Below, piece by piece: positions 1-7,627 of a stretch of 64,000 nucleotides of DNA. Within the stretch, counting starts at the first letter, position 1; each line of letters opens with the position of its first letter. The notes under the pieces were generated by a model. The model was not told where the DNA came from, made no database searches, and worked only from the letters and a program-made list of their open reading frames with translations. The DNA comes from Vibrio sp. BS-M-Sm-2 (GTDB taxonomy: Bacteria > Pseudomonadota > Gammaproteobacteria > Enterobacterales > Vibrionaceae), in assembly GCF_041504345.1 (NCBI RefSeq), contig NZ_CP167895.1, positions 496,001 to 560,000 on the forward strand, in the 5' to 3' direction. The position numbers were made by a program, and so were the translations under genes.

Positions 1-72
1 TGCCTTTAGCACATCTAGGGATTAAAGCCACCAACACACCTGAAAGTTCTAAATAAAGTTAGCTAACACAAA

Positions 73-105
73 CAAAAAAATAGCCGCTAATCAGCGGCTA
101 TTTTT
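73..105. terminator. Bidirectional Rho-independent terminator
   Basis: An 8-bp stem (tagccgct/agcggcta, 81-88 and 93-100) with a 4-nt loop is flanked by an A run on the left and a T run on the right. It can therefore stop transcripts in both directions, including the minus-strand oxidoreductase gene that ends at 142. Confidence 0.85.
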
Positions 106-141
106 AGTTATCTAAACGAAGCTTCAATTACTTCTGTCTTG

Positions 142-1017
142 CTACTTCTTCGTCTCTTCAACTACAGCTTTCATCAATACTGATGTGTCCATGCGGCCTT
201 GTCCTTCAGCAGACAATGTCTTGTATGCGTTGTTGGTTTTTTCCGTCAACGGAAGTTGGATGCCTTGGCGTTCTGCTTCATCTAAGCAGAAGCCTAAGTC
301 TTTGATCATCCAATCAATTGCGAAGCCGAAATCGAATTTATCTTGCGCCATTGTGGTAGCGCGGTTTTCCATCTGCCATGAGCCTGCCGCGCCGTTTTTA
401 AGGCAATCAACCAGAGTTGGGATATCCAAACCTGACTTCTCTGCAAGTACCAAGCCTTCAGATAAGCCGTTCAATACACCTGCAATGCAGATCTGGTTAA
501 CCATTTTCGCGCGCTGGCCTTGGCCGACTTTACCCATCAGAACTGACGACTTGCCGTAAGCTTCAAATACAGGTTGAAGGTCGTTGAATAGCTCCTGTTC
601 ACCACCACACATGATAGTTAGTACGCCGTTTTCTGCGCCCGCTTGACCACCAGACACTGGTGCATCCATAAAGCGAACACCTGCTTGCTTTGCAGCTACT
701 TCAAGTTCTTCAGACAGGATTGCAGACGTTGTTGTGTGGTCGACAAGAATCGCGTTTGGCTTCATTGCTGCCAATGCGCCCGTTTCGCTGGTTGTCATGC
801 TGCGTACGTCGTCATCGTTACCAACACAGACCAATACTACATCAGCTTCGGCTACACACTCAGCCACAGACTCTGCCGCTTTACCTTGGTGTTTATCAGC
901 CCAGTCTAGCGCTTTACTATGAGTACGGTTAAATACCGTGACTTCAAAACCGGCTTTGACTAGATGACCTGCCATTGGGAACCCCATAACGCCTAGCCCG
1001 ATAAAACTTACTTTCAT
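142..1017 (-). CDS. NAD(P)-dependent oxidoreductase, 3-hydroxyisobutyrate dehydrogenase / tartronate semialdehyde reductase family
   Basis: This 291-residue protein belongs to the beta-hydroxyacid dehydrogenase family, which interconverts a short hydroxy acid and its semialdehyde using NAD(P). The N-terminus shows the Rossmann dinucleotide motif FIGLGVMGFPMAGHL at residues 5-19. The substrate-binding signature DAPVSGGQAGAENG lies near residue 118, and the catalytic lysine region GQRAKMVNQ follows near 168. Length is normal for the family, and the ATG at 1017 is preceded by a GAAAGGAGAAAG-like ribosome site. The LysR gene ends 13 nt upstream on the same strand, so the two may be co-transcribed. 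The exact substrate (3-hydroxyisobutyrate, tartronate semialdehyde or similar) cannot be decided from sequence alone. Confidence 0.88.
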   Translation of the reverse strand: MKVSFIGLGVMGFPMAGHLVKAGFEVTVFNRTHSKALDWADKHQGKAAESVAECVAEADVVLVCVGNDDDVRSMTTSETGALAAMKPNAILVDHTTTSAILSEELEVAAKQAGVRFMDAPVSGGQAGAENGVLTIMCGGEQELFNDLQPVFEAYGKSSVLMGKVGQGQRAKMVNQICIAGVLNGLSEGLVLAEKSGLDIPTLVDCLKNGAAGSWQMENRATTMAQDKFDFGFAIDWMIKDLGFCLDEAERQGIQLPLTEKTNNAYKTLSAEGQGRMDTSVLMKAVVEETKK

Positions 1018-1029
1018 TTCTTTCTCCTT

Positions 1030-1932
1030 TTATTTGACCAAGTCATCGCTATGAAAAGATCGAACACTCTCAATCAATGCATCAATAAGCAAGGTCAAAG
1101 CCTTTGGCTGATATTTTCTTTCTTTGTACACTAAATACGCTTGGCGATCACCCCGATGATACTCAGGGAGCACTTGAACTAGATTCATCTTTGGGGATAC
1201 ATGACGAAAAGGCAATGAGGCAAGCCCCAAGCCTTTTTGCGCCGCGGCCGCCACTGCATGAATATCGTTAACGATGAACTTGGGTTTTATCGTGATCATC
1301 TGCTCTAAGCGGTCAGATTTGTAGAGCGGCATATCAAACACATCATCGACGTTAATCCAGTCTTGAAGCTCTAAATCGTCCGGCTTTTCAATTATCTCAC
1401 GTGAATCTAAGTATTCCCGACTCGCGAAAAACCCATGTTTAGCTTTAAAAAGTGGCCGAGCAATCATGCCTTCCATATCCGAGATCTTAAACGTGATCAG
1501 TAAATCACGATCGGTCTGTGGAACAAGCTGCTGTTGGCTCAAGGTAAGGTCGAGCTGAACGTTCGGATATTGAGTGAGGAATTGTTCTACCGTCGACCGT
1601 AGAAAGCCACTATAGAAGTTATGAGGCACTGCGAGCTTTATCTTGCCTTGGATAGCATCACGCTCTTCCAACAAACTATTAAAGCCTTGGTGGATAGACT
1701 CCATACCACTGCTCAGTGCAGCAAAGGCCGCCTCACCGTCTTTAGTGGCCACCAGCTCACGACCTTTCTTTTCCAAAAGTCGGATATTAAGGCGATCTTC
1801 CAATGCGGTTAACCGACGCGACATTGTCGACACAGGCAGTTGCAGCCGTTTCGAAGCCGATAACAAAGAGCCCTCTTCAACCACTGCACAGAATAAGAAC
1901 AGATCATCAATGTTTCCAAATATGGAATTCAT
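1030..1932 (-). CDS. LysR-family transcriptional regulator
   Basis: This is a LysR-type regulator of about 300 residues. Its N-terminal winged helix-turn-helix (LFLFCAVVEEGSLLSASKRL, then VSTMSRRLTALE) is followed by a periplasmic-binding-like effector domain (IKLAVPHNFYSGFLR onward). The start is uncertain. An ATG at 1959 adds nine residues (MRKIGTYRS), but the ATG at 1932 (MNSIFGNIDDLF) gives the usual distance to the helix-turn-helix, and neither has a strong ribosome site. The gene lies directly upstream of the oxidoreductase on the same strand with a 12-nt gap, so it may control that gene. It is transcribed away from the small membrane protein gene at 2018. The effector is unknown. Confidence 0.9.
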   Translation of the reverse strand: MNSIFGNIDDLFLFCAVVEEGSLLSASKRLQLPVSTMSRRLTALEDRLNIRLLEKKGRELVATKDGEAAFAALSSGMESIHQGFNSLLEERDAIQGKIKLAVPHNFYSGFLRSTVEQFLTQYPNVQLDLTLSQQQLVPQTDRDLLITFKISDMEGMIARPLFKAKHGFFASREYLDSREIIEKPDDLELQDWINVDDVFDMPLYKSDRLEQMITIKPKFIVNDIHAVAAAAQKGLGLASLPFRHVSPKMNLVQVLPEYHRGDRQAYLVYKERKYQPKALTLLIDALIESVRSFHSDDLVK

Positions 1933-2017
1933 ACTTCTATATGTGCCTATTTTTCTCATTAATGGATAGATATAACCTTATACCATCAACAACAGAAAAT
2001 CACGGGAGAAACACAGT

Positions 2018-2248
2018 ATGAACAACAAACAATTTTGGGTAACCGCGATTTTATCCTCACTCACCATGGCGACGATCATGTCTGGATTAATTTCTGGCTA
2101 CAAAATGGGGTTTAGCCACGAATGGCCGCCAATCTGGCTACAAAGCTTCTTCCTTGCTTGGCCGTGTGCCATCGTGCTCAACCTCACCGTGCTTCCTTTG
2201 ATTAGAAAACTATCAGCATGGATTTGTCGCCCGGGAACGCTTTGCTAA
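2018..2248 (+). CDS. DUF2798 small membrane protein
   Basis: This 76-residue protein has two predicted membrane helices, roughly residues 6-28 and 40-62. The second carries the FFLAWPCAIVLNLTVLPLIRKL pattern that I associate with the DUF2798 family. The start has a plausible ribosome site (gggagaaacacagt). It is divergent from the LysR gene, with 85 nt to the nearer LysR start, so the two probably share a regulatory region. No function is known for the family. Confidence is high that it is a real gene and moderate for the family name. Confidence 0.75.
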   Translation: MNNKQFWVTAILSSLTMATIMSGLISGYKMGFSHEWPPIWLQSFFLAWPCAIVLNLTVLPLIRKLSAWICRPGTLC

Positions 2249-2258
2249 TTTATAGATC

Positions 2259-2275
2259 ATGGAACGATGATCAAG
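2259..2275 (-). promoter_or_regulatory. RctB-site-like sequence (weak)
   Basis: The 17-mer ATGGAACGATGATCAAG matches the origin-region motif at 29479 (CGGAACAATGATCAAG) in all but a few positions. It is 27 kb from the iterons, just after the DUF2798 gene. Binding by RctB is inference only. Confidence 0.3.
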
Positions 2276-2367
2276 GGAAGAAGGGTGTAATGCGACTGAC
2301 AACACTATCTTTAGAAACATACACACCATTTTGCAATACACTCCTCTAACCTTTTAGCTAGACCCAT

Positions 2368-2398
2368 AAAAAAACCGAGCACTAGGCTCGGCTTTTTT
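2368..2398. terminator. Rho-independent terminator
   Basis: The stem ccgagc (2375-2380) / gctcgg (2386-2391) has an A run to the left and a T run to the right. It sits between the plus-strand DUF2798 gene and the minus-strand YebC gene and can serve both. Confidence 0.85.
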
Positions 2399-2420
2399 AT
2401 AACTGTTGTTACTGTAAAGA

Positions 2421-3137
2421 TTACAGCTCAGCGTTGTGGTAAACCTGCTGAACATCATCACAGTCGTCAAGCATGTCTAAGAACTTCTGGAACTTCTCAG
2501 AATCTTCTTCAGCTACTGGTGTAGTTGTTTGAGGAACGAAAGTGATTTCCTCAACGTCTAGCGTTAGCTCTGGGAACGCAGTGTTTAGTGCAGTCTTCGT
2601 TTTGAAGAACTCAGTCGTTGGAGCGAATACAGTGATTACACCGTCTTCTAGCTCAACGTCAGTCACGTCTACGTCTTCCATCATAAGCGTTTCTAGGATG
2701 ATCTCGTCATCTTCGCCTTTGAACTGGAATACAGCTTGGTGAGCGAACATGTGAGAAACAGTACCTTCAACACCGATTTTCGCGCCAGTCTTAACGAAAC
2801 ATTGGCGAACGTCTTGGAAAGTACGGTTGCCGTTGTCAGTTAGGCAGTCAACGATCACGCTTGTGCCACCTGGGCCAAAACCTTCGTAACGAGCAGGTTG
2901 GAAGTCTTCACCGCCGCCGCCGTTCGCTTTATCGATCGCTTTGTCGATAACGTGAGCTGGTACTTGGTCTTTCTTCGCTTTAGCAATCAGGTGCTTAAGA
3001 GGTAGGTTCATGTCTGGGTCAGAGCTGCCGTTCTTAGCCAGTACGTAAATCTCTTTACCGTATTTAGAATAAACTTTAATTTTTGCGCCTGCAGTTTTCG
3101 CCATTGAGGCCTTGCGCACTTCAAAACTTCTTCCCAT
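2421..3137 (-). CDS. YebC/PmpR family protein (YeeN-like)
   Basis: This 238-residue protein is of the YebC/PmpR/TACO1 family, whose members act as DNA-binding regulators or as translation factors relieving ribosome stalling. It opens MGRSFEVRKASMAKT, and the family core RYEGFGPGGTSVIVDCLTDN lies near residues 84-103. The acidic C-terminus (DMLDDCDDVQQVYHN) is typical. The N-terminus, with MGR then KVYSKYGKEIYVLAK, resembles the YeeN branch more than the YebC branch. Length is standard. It appears monocistronic, with a terminator immediately downstream. Whether it acts on transcription or translation here cannot be told. Confidence 0.92.
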   Translation of the reverse strand: MGRSFEVRKASMAKTAGAKIKVYSKYGKEIYVLAKNGSSDPDMNLPLKHLIAKAKKDQVPAHVIDKAIDKANGGGGEDFQPARYEGFGPGGTSVIVDCLTDNGNRTFQDVRQCFVKTGAKIGVEGTVSHMFAHQAVFQFKGEDDEIILETLMMEDVDVTDVELEDGVITVFAPTTEFFKTKTALNTAFPELTLDVEEITFVPQTTTPVAEEDSEKFQKFLDMLDDCDDVQQVYHNAEL

Positions 3138-3233
3138 CGGGATCTTCTCTCTGATTCAATTAACGGTGCAAATTCTAGCAAATTACTGTGTCATTTCAAT
3201 TCTACAGCATTGCTGGGCAAGGTTTGTCTGCGT

Positions 3234-3443
3234 TTATGCGACACCCATTACCCGTTTGTATTTTTCTACAGACTGTTCAAACCACACCTTTTCATCTGGG
3301 TCACCTAGCTTCATTGCTTCTTCAACAATGGCTTCAGGGCCACATTTCGCTTGCTTCAGTTTCCATACAAGAAACGATGCTTGCTTATCCAGTTCGATTT
3401 TATTTTTCTCGCTGGGTGGAAGGAGTGAAAGGTTGATAGACAT
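3234..3443 (-). CDS. Small conserved Vibrio protein (DUF3283-like)
   Basis: This 69-residue soluble protein begins MSINLSLLPPSEKNKIELD. It has a helical, charged C-terminal half (PDEKVWFEQSVEKYKRV) with no signal peptide or membrane segment. The frame extends upstream to 3500, but the ATG at 3443 is the natural start for the conserved part. I associate the sequence with the Vibrio family DUF3283 from memory and cannot confirm it. It stands alone between YebC and phhB, on the same strand as both. No function is known. Confidence 0.7.
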   Translation of the reverse strand: MSINLSLLPPSEKNKIELDKQASFLVWKLKQAKCGPEAIVEEAMKLGDPDEKVWFEQSVEKYKRVMGVA

Positions 3444-3646
3444 TATTAGCCTTCGTCTGTAATACACTTGGCCGAGAAATATATCATAGAGCAGGCTCAT
3501 AAAACCAATACTATGAGTAACAGAAAGGGTTTATGAGACAAGAAACCAAGCAAGTCACTGATGCAGGTCAAGCTAGTTTGAGAGAACTAATGTCCCTTGA
3601 TGTGAAAGTATCACTTATTCAACTCATACTATGAGCCGTTTAAGCC

Positions 3647-3677
3647 ATTATTCGACTCACCGAATGAGCCGAATAAT
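3647..3677. other. Compound stem-loop in the phhB 3' region
   Basis: ATTATTCG (3647-3654) pairs with CGAATAAT (3670-3677). Inside this, CTCA pairs with TGAG around a CCGAA loop, giving a 12-bp stem with one internal mismatch. There is no T run on either side, so it is not a classical terminator, although it lies where the phhAB message should end. Confidence 0.4.
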
Positions 3678-3726
3678 AAGGTAATTGCATCGCAAGGGCT
3701 GTAGAAAGCTTCTCAGCCCAAAAAGA

Positions 3727-4065
3727 CTATTCACTCACCGCTAACACATCACAACGTGAGGCGCAGATGAAATCATTCTTGTGTAGACCTTTAATTGAAT
3801 GGCTCCACCAAGTGACGGTGACTTTGCCCCACTCCAATAAGATCGAAGGGTGATGGAATTCTTCTTCTGCCAGTTCTGACACTTTATTGCTGAATGCCCA
3901 TGCTTGCTTGTAGTTCTTAAACTTAAACACCTTCTCAAGCTGCGGGATGCCGTCTCTTTCGATGATCTGCCAATCAGACAACTCCAACAGTAAAGATTGT
4001 TGCTCATCTTTACTGAGTGCAATCGCATCGATACTGCAGGCTTCGCATTTTTGTTCATTCAACAT
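3727..4065 (-). CDS. phhB: Pterin-4a-carbinolamine dehydratase
   Basis: PhhB dehydrates 4a-hydroxytetrahydrobiopterin so that the pterin cofactor of phenylalanine hydroxylase can be recycled. The 112-residue product has the family core (LSDWQIIERDGIPQLEKVFKF, shown in part here as WQII and LEKVFKF). The active-site motif EEEFHHPSILLEWGKVTVTW carries the conserved paired histidines, and HSIKGLHKNDF follows. The start chosen is the ATG at 4065, giving MLNEQKCEACS. It overlaps the end of phhA by 11 nt, so translation is probably coupled. A longer in-frame extension upstream is an artefact of the phhA overlap. Confidence 0.93.
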   Translation of the reverse strand: MLNEQKCEACSIDAIALSKDEQQSLLLELSDWQIIERDGIPQLEKVFKFKNYKQAWAFSNKVSELAEEEFHHPSILLEWGKVTVTWWSHSIKGLHKNDFICASRCDVLAVSE

Positions 4066-4849
4066 GTGTGGGTTCCTTAGGTTCAAAAAGTGGTGGTAGT
4101 AATCCCGCTTCAATCGCGAGATCAGCTTGCTGTAATAGATTTTCCTGACTGATTTCAAATAGCTCAGATAGCTCATCGAGCACATAGTATTTCGGCTGCA
4201 TGATGTCGATGCGATAAGGCGTTCTTAAAACCGTTTGCAGATCGAACCGTTCGCGAACGGCCAAATCCCCTCCCAACGCATACATAGTTTCTGCTGGAGA
4301 CGAAAGAATGCCACCGCCATAGATTTTCAGTTGTTGGCCTTCTTTTACTAAACCGAACTCGACCGTAAACCAATACAAACGGGCAAGATAAGCGCGCTGT
4401 TTGGATGTCGCCGCTTGGCCTAGTTTTCCATAATGCTCAGTGAATGCTGCGAAATCAGCATTAGTGAGCATGGCACAGTGGCCGAAAATTTCATGAAAGA
4501 AATCAGGCTCTTGTAAGTAATCGAACTCGTCTCGCGTTCTCAAAAATGTCGCAACGGGGAATTTCTTATTGGCGAGCAAATCAAAGAAACGGTCGAAATC
4601 AATTAACGCCGGAACAGGCTGAACCTGCCAACCTGTTGTTTCCATTAGCACTTTGTTTATCTCTGGAAGCTGGGGAACTCTGTCTAATGGCAGATCCAGC
4701 AGGGTCAAACCGTGCAAATAGGCATCACAAGCGCGGTCACTAATGACGTCCAGTTGCCTTTTCACCAAGTCGTGCCAAATGGCATCTTCTTCGAGGCTCC
4801 ACTCAACCCATCCCTCTTGGCTCACGGGCTTAGAATGATATTGAGTCAT
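4055..4849 (-). CDS. phhA: Phenylalanine-4-hydroxylase
   Basis: This enzyme hydroxylates L-phenylalanine to L-tyrosine using O2, non-haem iron and tetrahydropterin. The 264-residue product is a bacterial monodomain enzyme without the ACT regulatory domain of animal homologues. The iron site is visible as HEIFGH at residues 119-124 (His119, His124), with Glu164 in the helix YWFTVEFGL. The ATG at 4849 has a strong ribosome site (ggaggtgtgta). Its partner phhB overlaps the 3' end. A TyrR-like box lies about 90 nt upstream (4938-4955). It is divergent from the acetoacetate-CoA ligase gene, which can use the acetoacetate made at the end of the same pathway. Confidence 0.96.
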   Translation of the reverse strand: MTQYHSKPVSQEGWVEWSLEEDAIWHDLVKRQLDVISDRACDAYLHGLTLLDLPLDRVPQLPEINKVLMETTGWQVQPVPALIDFDRFFDLLANKKFPVATFLRTRDEFDYLQEPDFFHEIFGHCAMLTNADFAAFTEHYGKLGQAATSKQRAYLARLYWFTVEFGLVKEGQQLKIYGGGILSSPAETMYALGGDLAVRERFDLQTVLRTPYRIDIMQPKYYVLDELSELFEISQENLLQQADLAIEAGLLPPLFEPKEPTHVE

Positions 4850-4937
4850 TACACACCTCCTTTCGAATGTCTCACTTTAAGCCTATCTCCACTCCTTATA
4901 TCCGCCAATTTGAGCGATTTTTCGAAATAGGCGGGCG

Positions 4938-4955
4938 TGTAACATTTTATTTACA
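4938..4955. promoter_or_regulatory. TyrR-like box upstream of phhA / divergent acetoacetate-CoA ligase gene
   Basis: TGTAAC-N6-TTTACA matches the TyrR consensus TGTAAA-N6-TTTACA at 11 of 12 positions. A weaker partner (TGTAAA-N6-ATACCA, 4995-5012) lies 57 bp away. A matching box precedes hpd at 12974, so a shared aromatic-catabolism regulator is likely. Confidence 0.6.
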
Positions 4956-5048
4956 CAATTCCACCAAATGCTTATTTTGCTGAACTTTTGACTTTGTAAA
5001 ACCTAAATACCAGACTGAAAACGTTAACTTTTTGTTAAAGGTAAAGGA

Positions 5049-7103
5049 ATGCACGAAAGCAATAAGCCCATTTGGCAGCCAAGCGCGCAGCGTATAGACG
5101 ATGCCAACTTAACCCGATTTATCGATAGCCTTGAACAATCTGGGTTAAACCTAGATAGGGACGTAAAAAACTACACGGAATTCCATCAATGGTCTGTGGA
5201 TCAGCCGGAATCGTTTTGGCAAAACGTATGGCAGTTCTGTGGAATGGTTGGTTCGCAAGACTCTATTAATAAAGTAGAAAGCGAGACCATCAAAACTCAA
5301 GGTGAGAGCCGTTGGCAGCAGCCGAAATCAAATCGTGATGGGGTGTGGTTTCCCAATGCTCAAGTTAACTACGCCGAAAACTTGCTGCATTCATCAAAAA
5401 CGTTGCCAAACGAGCTTGCGATTTGGTTTGAGAATGAACGTGGCGAGCAACAAAGCTACACATGGCAAACCCTTTGTGAGGAAGTCTCTAATGTTCAACA
5501 GTGGCTCCTGGATTGTGGCGTGGAGCAAGGTGATGTAGTTGCCGCTTATACCCCTTATCTGCCACAAACCGTGGTCGCAATGCTAGCGACCACCAGCTTG
5601 GGGGCGATTTGGACATCAACCTCACCTGACTTTGGCGTCGAGAGTGTAATTGAGCGATTTGGCCAAGTGAAACCCAAAGTGTTGTTCACCTGTGATGGTT
5701 ACACCTTCAATGGCAAAACGTTCGATATGACGGACAAGAACCGTGAAATCATCGAACACTTAAACGAATTAAAACAGGTGTGTGAGATCGGTTATTTGAA
5801 ACCGACTCGTGATTTAGAGAAGAGTGATTTAGAGAAGAGCCATTTCGAGAAGAACGACGTTGAGCACGATGTGTCGATCCAAAGTTGGAAAAACATCATT
5901 AGTTACTATCAGCCACAACCTGTGCGATTTACTCGTGTCGGCTTCAATGAACCACTGTTTGTGCTCTACTCTTCCGGTACGACAGGCAAGCCAAAGTGTA
6001 TTGTGCATTCGGTTGGTGGCACTACCATCAATCATCTAAAAGAGCATCAGCTTCATTGCGATATTAAACCGAGAGATCGCGTGTTCTACTACACCACTTG
6101 TGGTTGGATGATGTGGAACTGGCACGTCTCTGCACTCGCAAGCGGTGCCTGTTTGGTGATCTTTGATGGTAGCCCGGTTTATCCGCAACCCAATATACTG
6201 TGGAACTTGGCACAGCGCGCGAATGTGTCGCTGTTCGGTACCTCAGCCAAGTACCTAGAAGCGATTGAGAAGGCGGAACTCTCACCTATCGACAGCTATT
6301 CTCTGCCTCAATTAAGAACACTGTGCTCGACGGGCTCTGTGCTCTACCCTGAGCAGTTCGATTACGTCTACAAACACATCAAACAAGATCTACATTTAGC
6401 GTCCATTTCTGGCGGCACGGATATTTGTGGCTGCTTTGTTTTAGGTAACCCTATCTCACCTGTGTATCGCGGTGAGTGCCAACAAGCAGGGCTTGGAGTC
6501 GACATCAAGGTGTTCAATTCGTCGGGTCATAAGGTAAATCACGAACGTGGCGAATTAGTGTGTACAAACTCACTACCCAACTTCCCCGCAGGCTTTTGGA
6601 ATGACACCGGAGAGCGCTATCACAGCACTTATTGGGATAGATTCGATAATGTGTGGCATCACGGGGACGAAGTCGCACAGAGCGTGCATGGCGGCTATCT
6701 GTTCTACGGGCGAGGCGACACCACACTCAACCCTGGAGGAGTAAGGATTGGTACGGCCGAGATCTATCAACAAGTGAACACCATTGAGGGCATCATAGAC
6801 TCCATCGCAGTCGGTAAAGATGTCGACCGCAATGAGCAGATATGGCTGTTCGTTCAACTACAGCAAGGTGTAGATCTAGATGAAACGTTATTAGCAACCA
6901 TCAAGAGTAAGCTCAAATCCTCTTGTTCACCAAGGCACGTGCCAAGCCAGATATTTGCGATCAGCGATGTGCCAAAAACGCGCTCAGGAAAACTGGTGGA
7001 GTTGGCGGTAAAACAGGTGATTAATGGCAAGAGTGTAGAAAACCTCGGTGCCATTGCTAACGCCGAGGTTTTGGAAGAGATAAAGCGCGTTGTTTCGCCT
7101 TAG
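5049..7103 (+). CDS. Acetoacetate--CoA ligase (acetoacetyl-CoA synthetase)
   Basis: This 684-residue ANL-superfamily enzyme activates acetoacetate to acetoacetyl-CoA at the expense of ATP. Visible motifs are the phosphate-binding loop VLYSSGTTGKPKCIVHS near residue 310 and TTCGWMMWNWHVSALASG near 353. The adenylation hinge YGRGDTTLNPGGVRIGTAEIY lies near 557, and the catalytic lysine PKTRSGKL is near the C-terminus. Length and the tryptophan-rich N-terminus (FWQNVWQF) fit the acetoacetyl-CoA synthetase branch rather than acetyl-CoA synthetase. It starts at ATG 5049 after aaaggaa and is divergent from phhA across about 200 nt. Residues 255-270 contain an in-frame pentapeptide repeat (D/H-L/F-E-K-S/N) encoded by 15-bp repeats. 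Confidence 0.9.
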   Translation: MHESNKPIWQPSAQRIDDANLTRFIDSLEQSGLNLDRDVKNYTEFHQWSVDQPESFWQNVWQFCGMVGSQDSINKVESETIKTQGESRWQQPKSNRDGVWFPNAQVNYAENLLHSSKTLPNELAIWFENERGEQQSYTWQTLCEEVSNVQQWLLDCGVEQGDVVAAYTPYLPQTVVAMLATTSLGAIWTSTSPDFGVESVIERFGQVKPKVLFTCDGYTFNGKTFDMTDKNREIIEHLNELKQVCEIGYLKPTRDLEKSDLEKSHFEKNDVEHDVSIQSWKNIISYYQPQPVRFTRVGFNEPLFVLYSSGTTGKPKCIVHSVGGTTINHLKEHQLHCDIKPRDRVFYYTTCGWMMWNWHVSALASGACLVIFDGSPVYPQPNILWNLAQRANVSLFGTSAKYLEAIEKAELSPIDSYSLPQLRTLCSTGSVLYPEQFDYVYKHIKQDLHLASISGGTDICGCFVLGNPISPVYRGECQQAGLGVDIKVFNSSGHKVNHERGELVCTNSLPNFPAGFWNDTGERYHSTYWDRFDNVWHHGDEVAQSVHGGYLFYGRGDTTLNPGGVRIGTAEIYQQVNTIEGIIDSIAVGKDVDRNEQIWLFVQLQQGVDLDETLLATIKSKLKSSCSPRHVPSQIFAISDVPKTRSGKLVELAVKQVINGKSVENLGAIANAEVLEEIKRVVSP
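5811..5855 (+). repeat. 15-bp in-frame minisatellite, 3 copies
   Basis: GATTTAGAGAAGAGT (5811) is followed by GATTTAGAGAAGAGC (5826) and the diverged CATTTCGAGAAGAAC (5841). They encode DLEKS, DLEKS and HFEKN inside the acetoacetate-CoA ligase. Because the unit is a multiple of three, copy-number change would keep the frame. Confidence 0.85.
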
Positions 7104-7609
7104 TATTTAGACCAAGAACGTGGCGAGCTATCTCCAATTTTCACTTGGCTGTCAGATAACATCTGGAGTAAAGGCAGCCGATTGAAAACCGAATCGAAGC
7201 CACTCTTTGAGCTCGTAAACCCTCGCCTCAGTTTGACCCCTTACCTTTTCTAAAGTTCTTAATGAGATCTGAACGTCATATTTAAAACAAAAATGTTAAA
7301 TTATTCATTTTTTGGGCTGAGATAATATTCACTAAAGACGAATCATTTATACAAAAAAAGAGTCCACCACTGGATTGTATCCCAGCTTATGGATATTTAA
7401 TCGAATTATAATAATTTCCGTTTCCACAGCTCTATTTCTAGTAAAATGATAATTTGATAGCTATCACATTTAGAACGATTATTTTCCAATACTATCTCGG
7501 CATGTTAATTACTTAAGAGTAATTAAAAAATCTAATCATTGTTATTAATAAGCTTGAATTTAATTAGAAACAAGTGGTTAATCCCTACGTAAAATAAAAT
7601 CATTATTAA
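7104..7609. other. Intergenic region upstream of arcC
   Basis: About 500 nt separate the acetoacetate-CoA ligase from arcC. The first 150 nt have ordinary base composition with no recognisable gene or clear terminator. From about 7260 onward the sequence is strongly AT-rich and likely holds the arcC promoter, including the FNR/CRP-like site at 7453-7468. No coding sequence was seen. Confidence 0.6.
7453..7468. promoter_or_regulatory. FNR/CRP-like site upstream of arcC
   Basis: TTGAT-AGCT-ATCAC matches the FNR consensus TTGAT-N4-ATCAA at 9 of 10 positions. The same bases also fit a CRP site with one mismatch (TTTGA-N6-TCACA). It lies about 160 nt before the carbamate kinase start. Anaerobic control would suit this enzyme. 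Confidence 0.4.
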
Positions 7610-7627
7610 ATGATCGGAGACATTATC

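Noticed and set aside
185..932. Several plus-strand frames opposite the oxidoreductase gene
   Set aside because: Antisense shadows of a well-supported minus-strand gene, rich in Cys/His/Arg.
7289..7315. ArgR-like half-sites upstream of arcC
   Set aside because: Only partial matches to the ARG box in a very AT-rich region; not better than chance.
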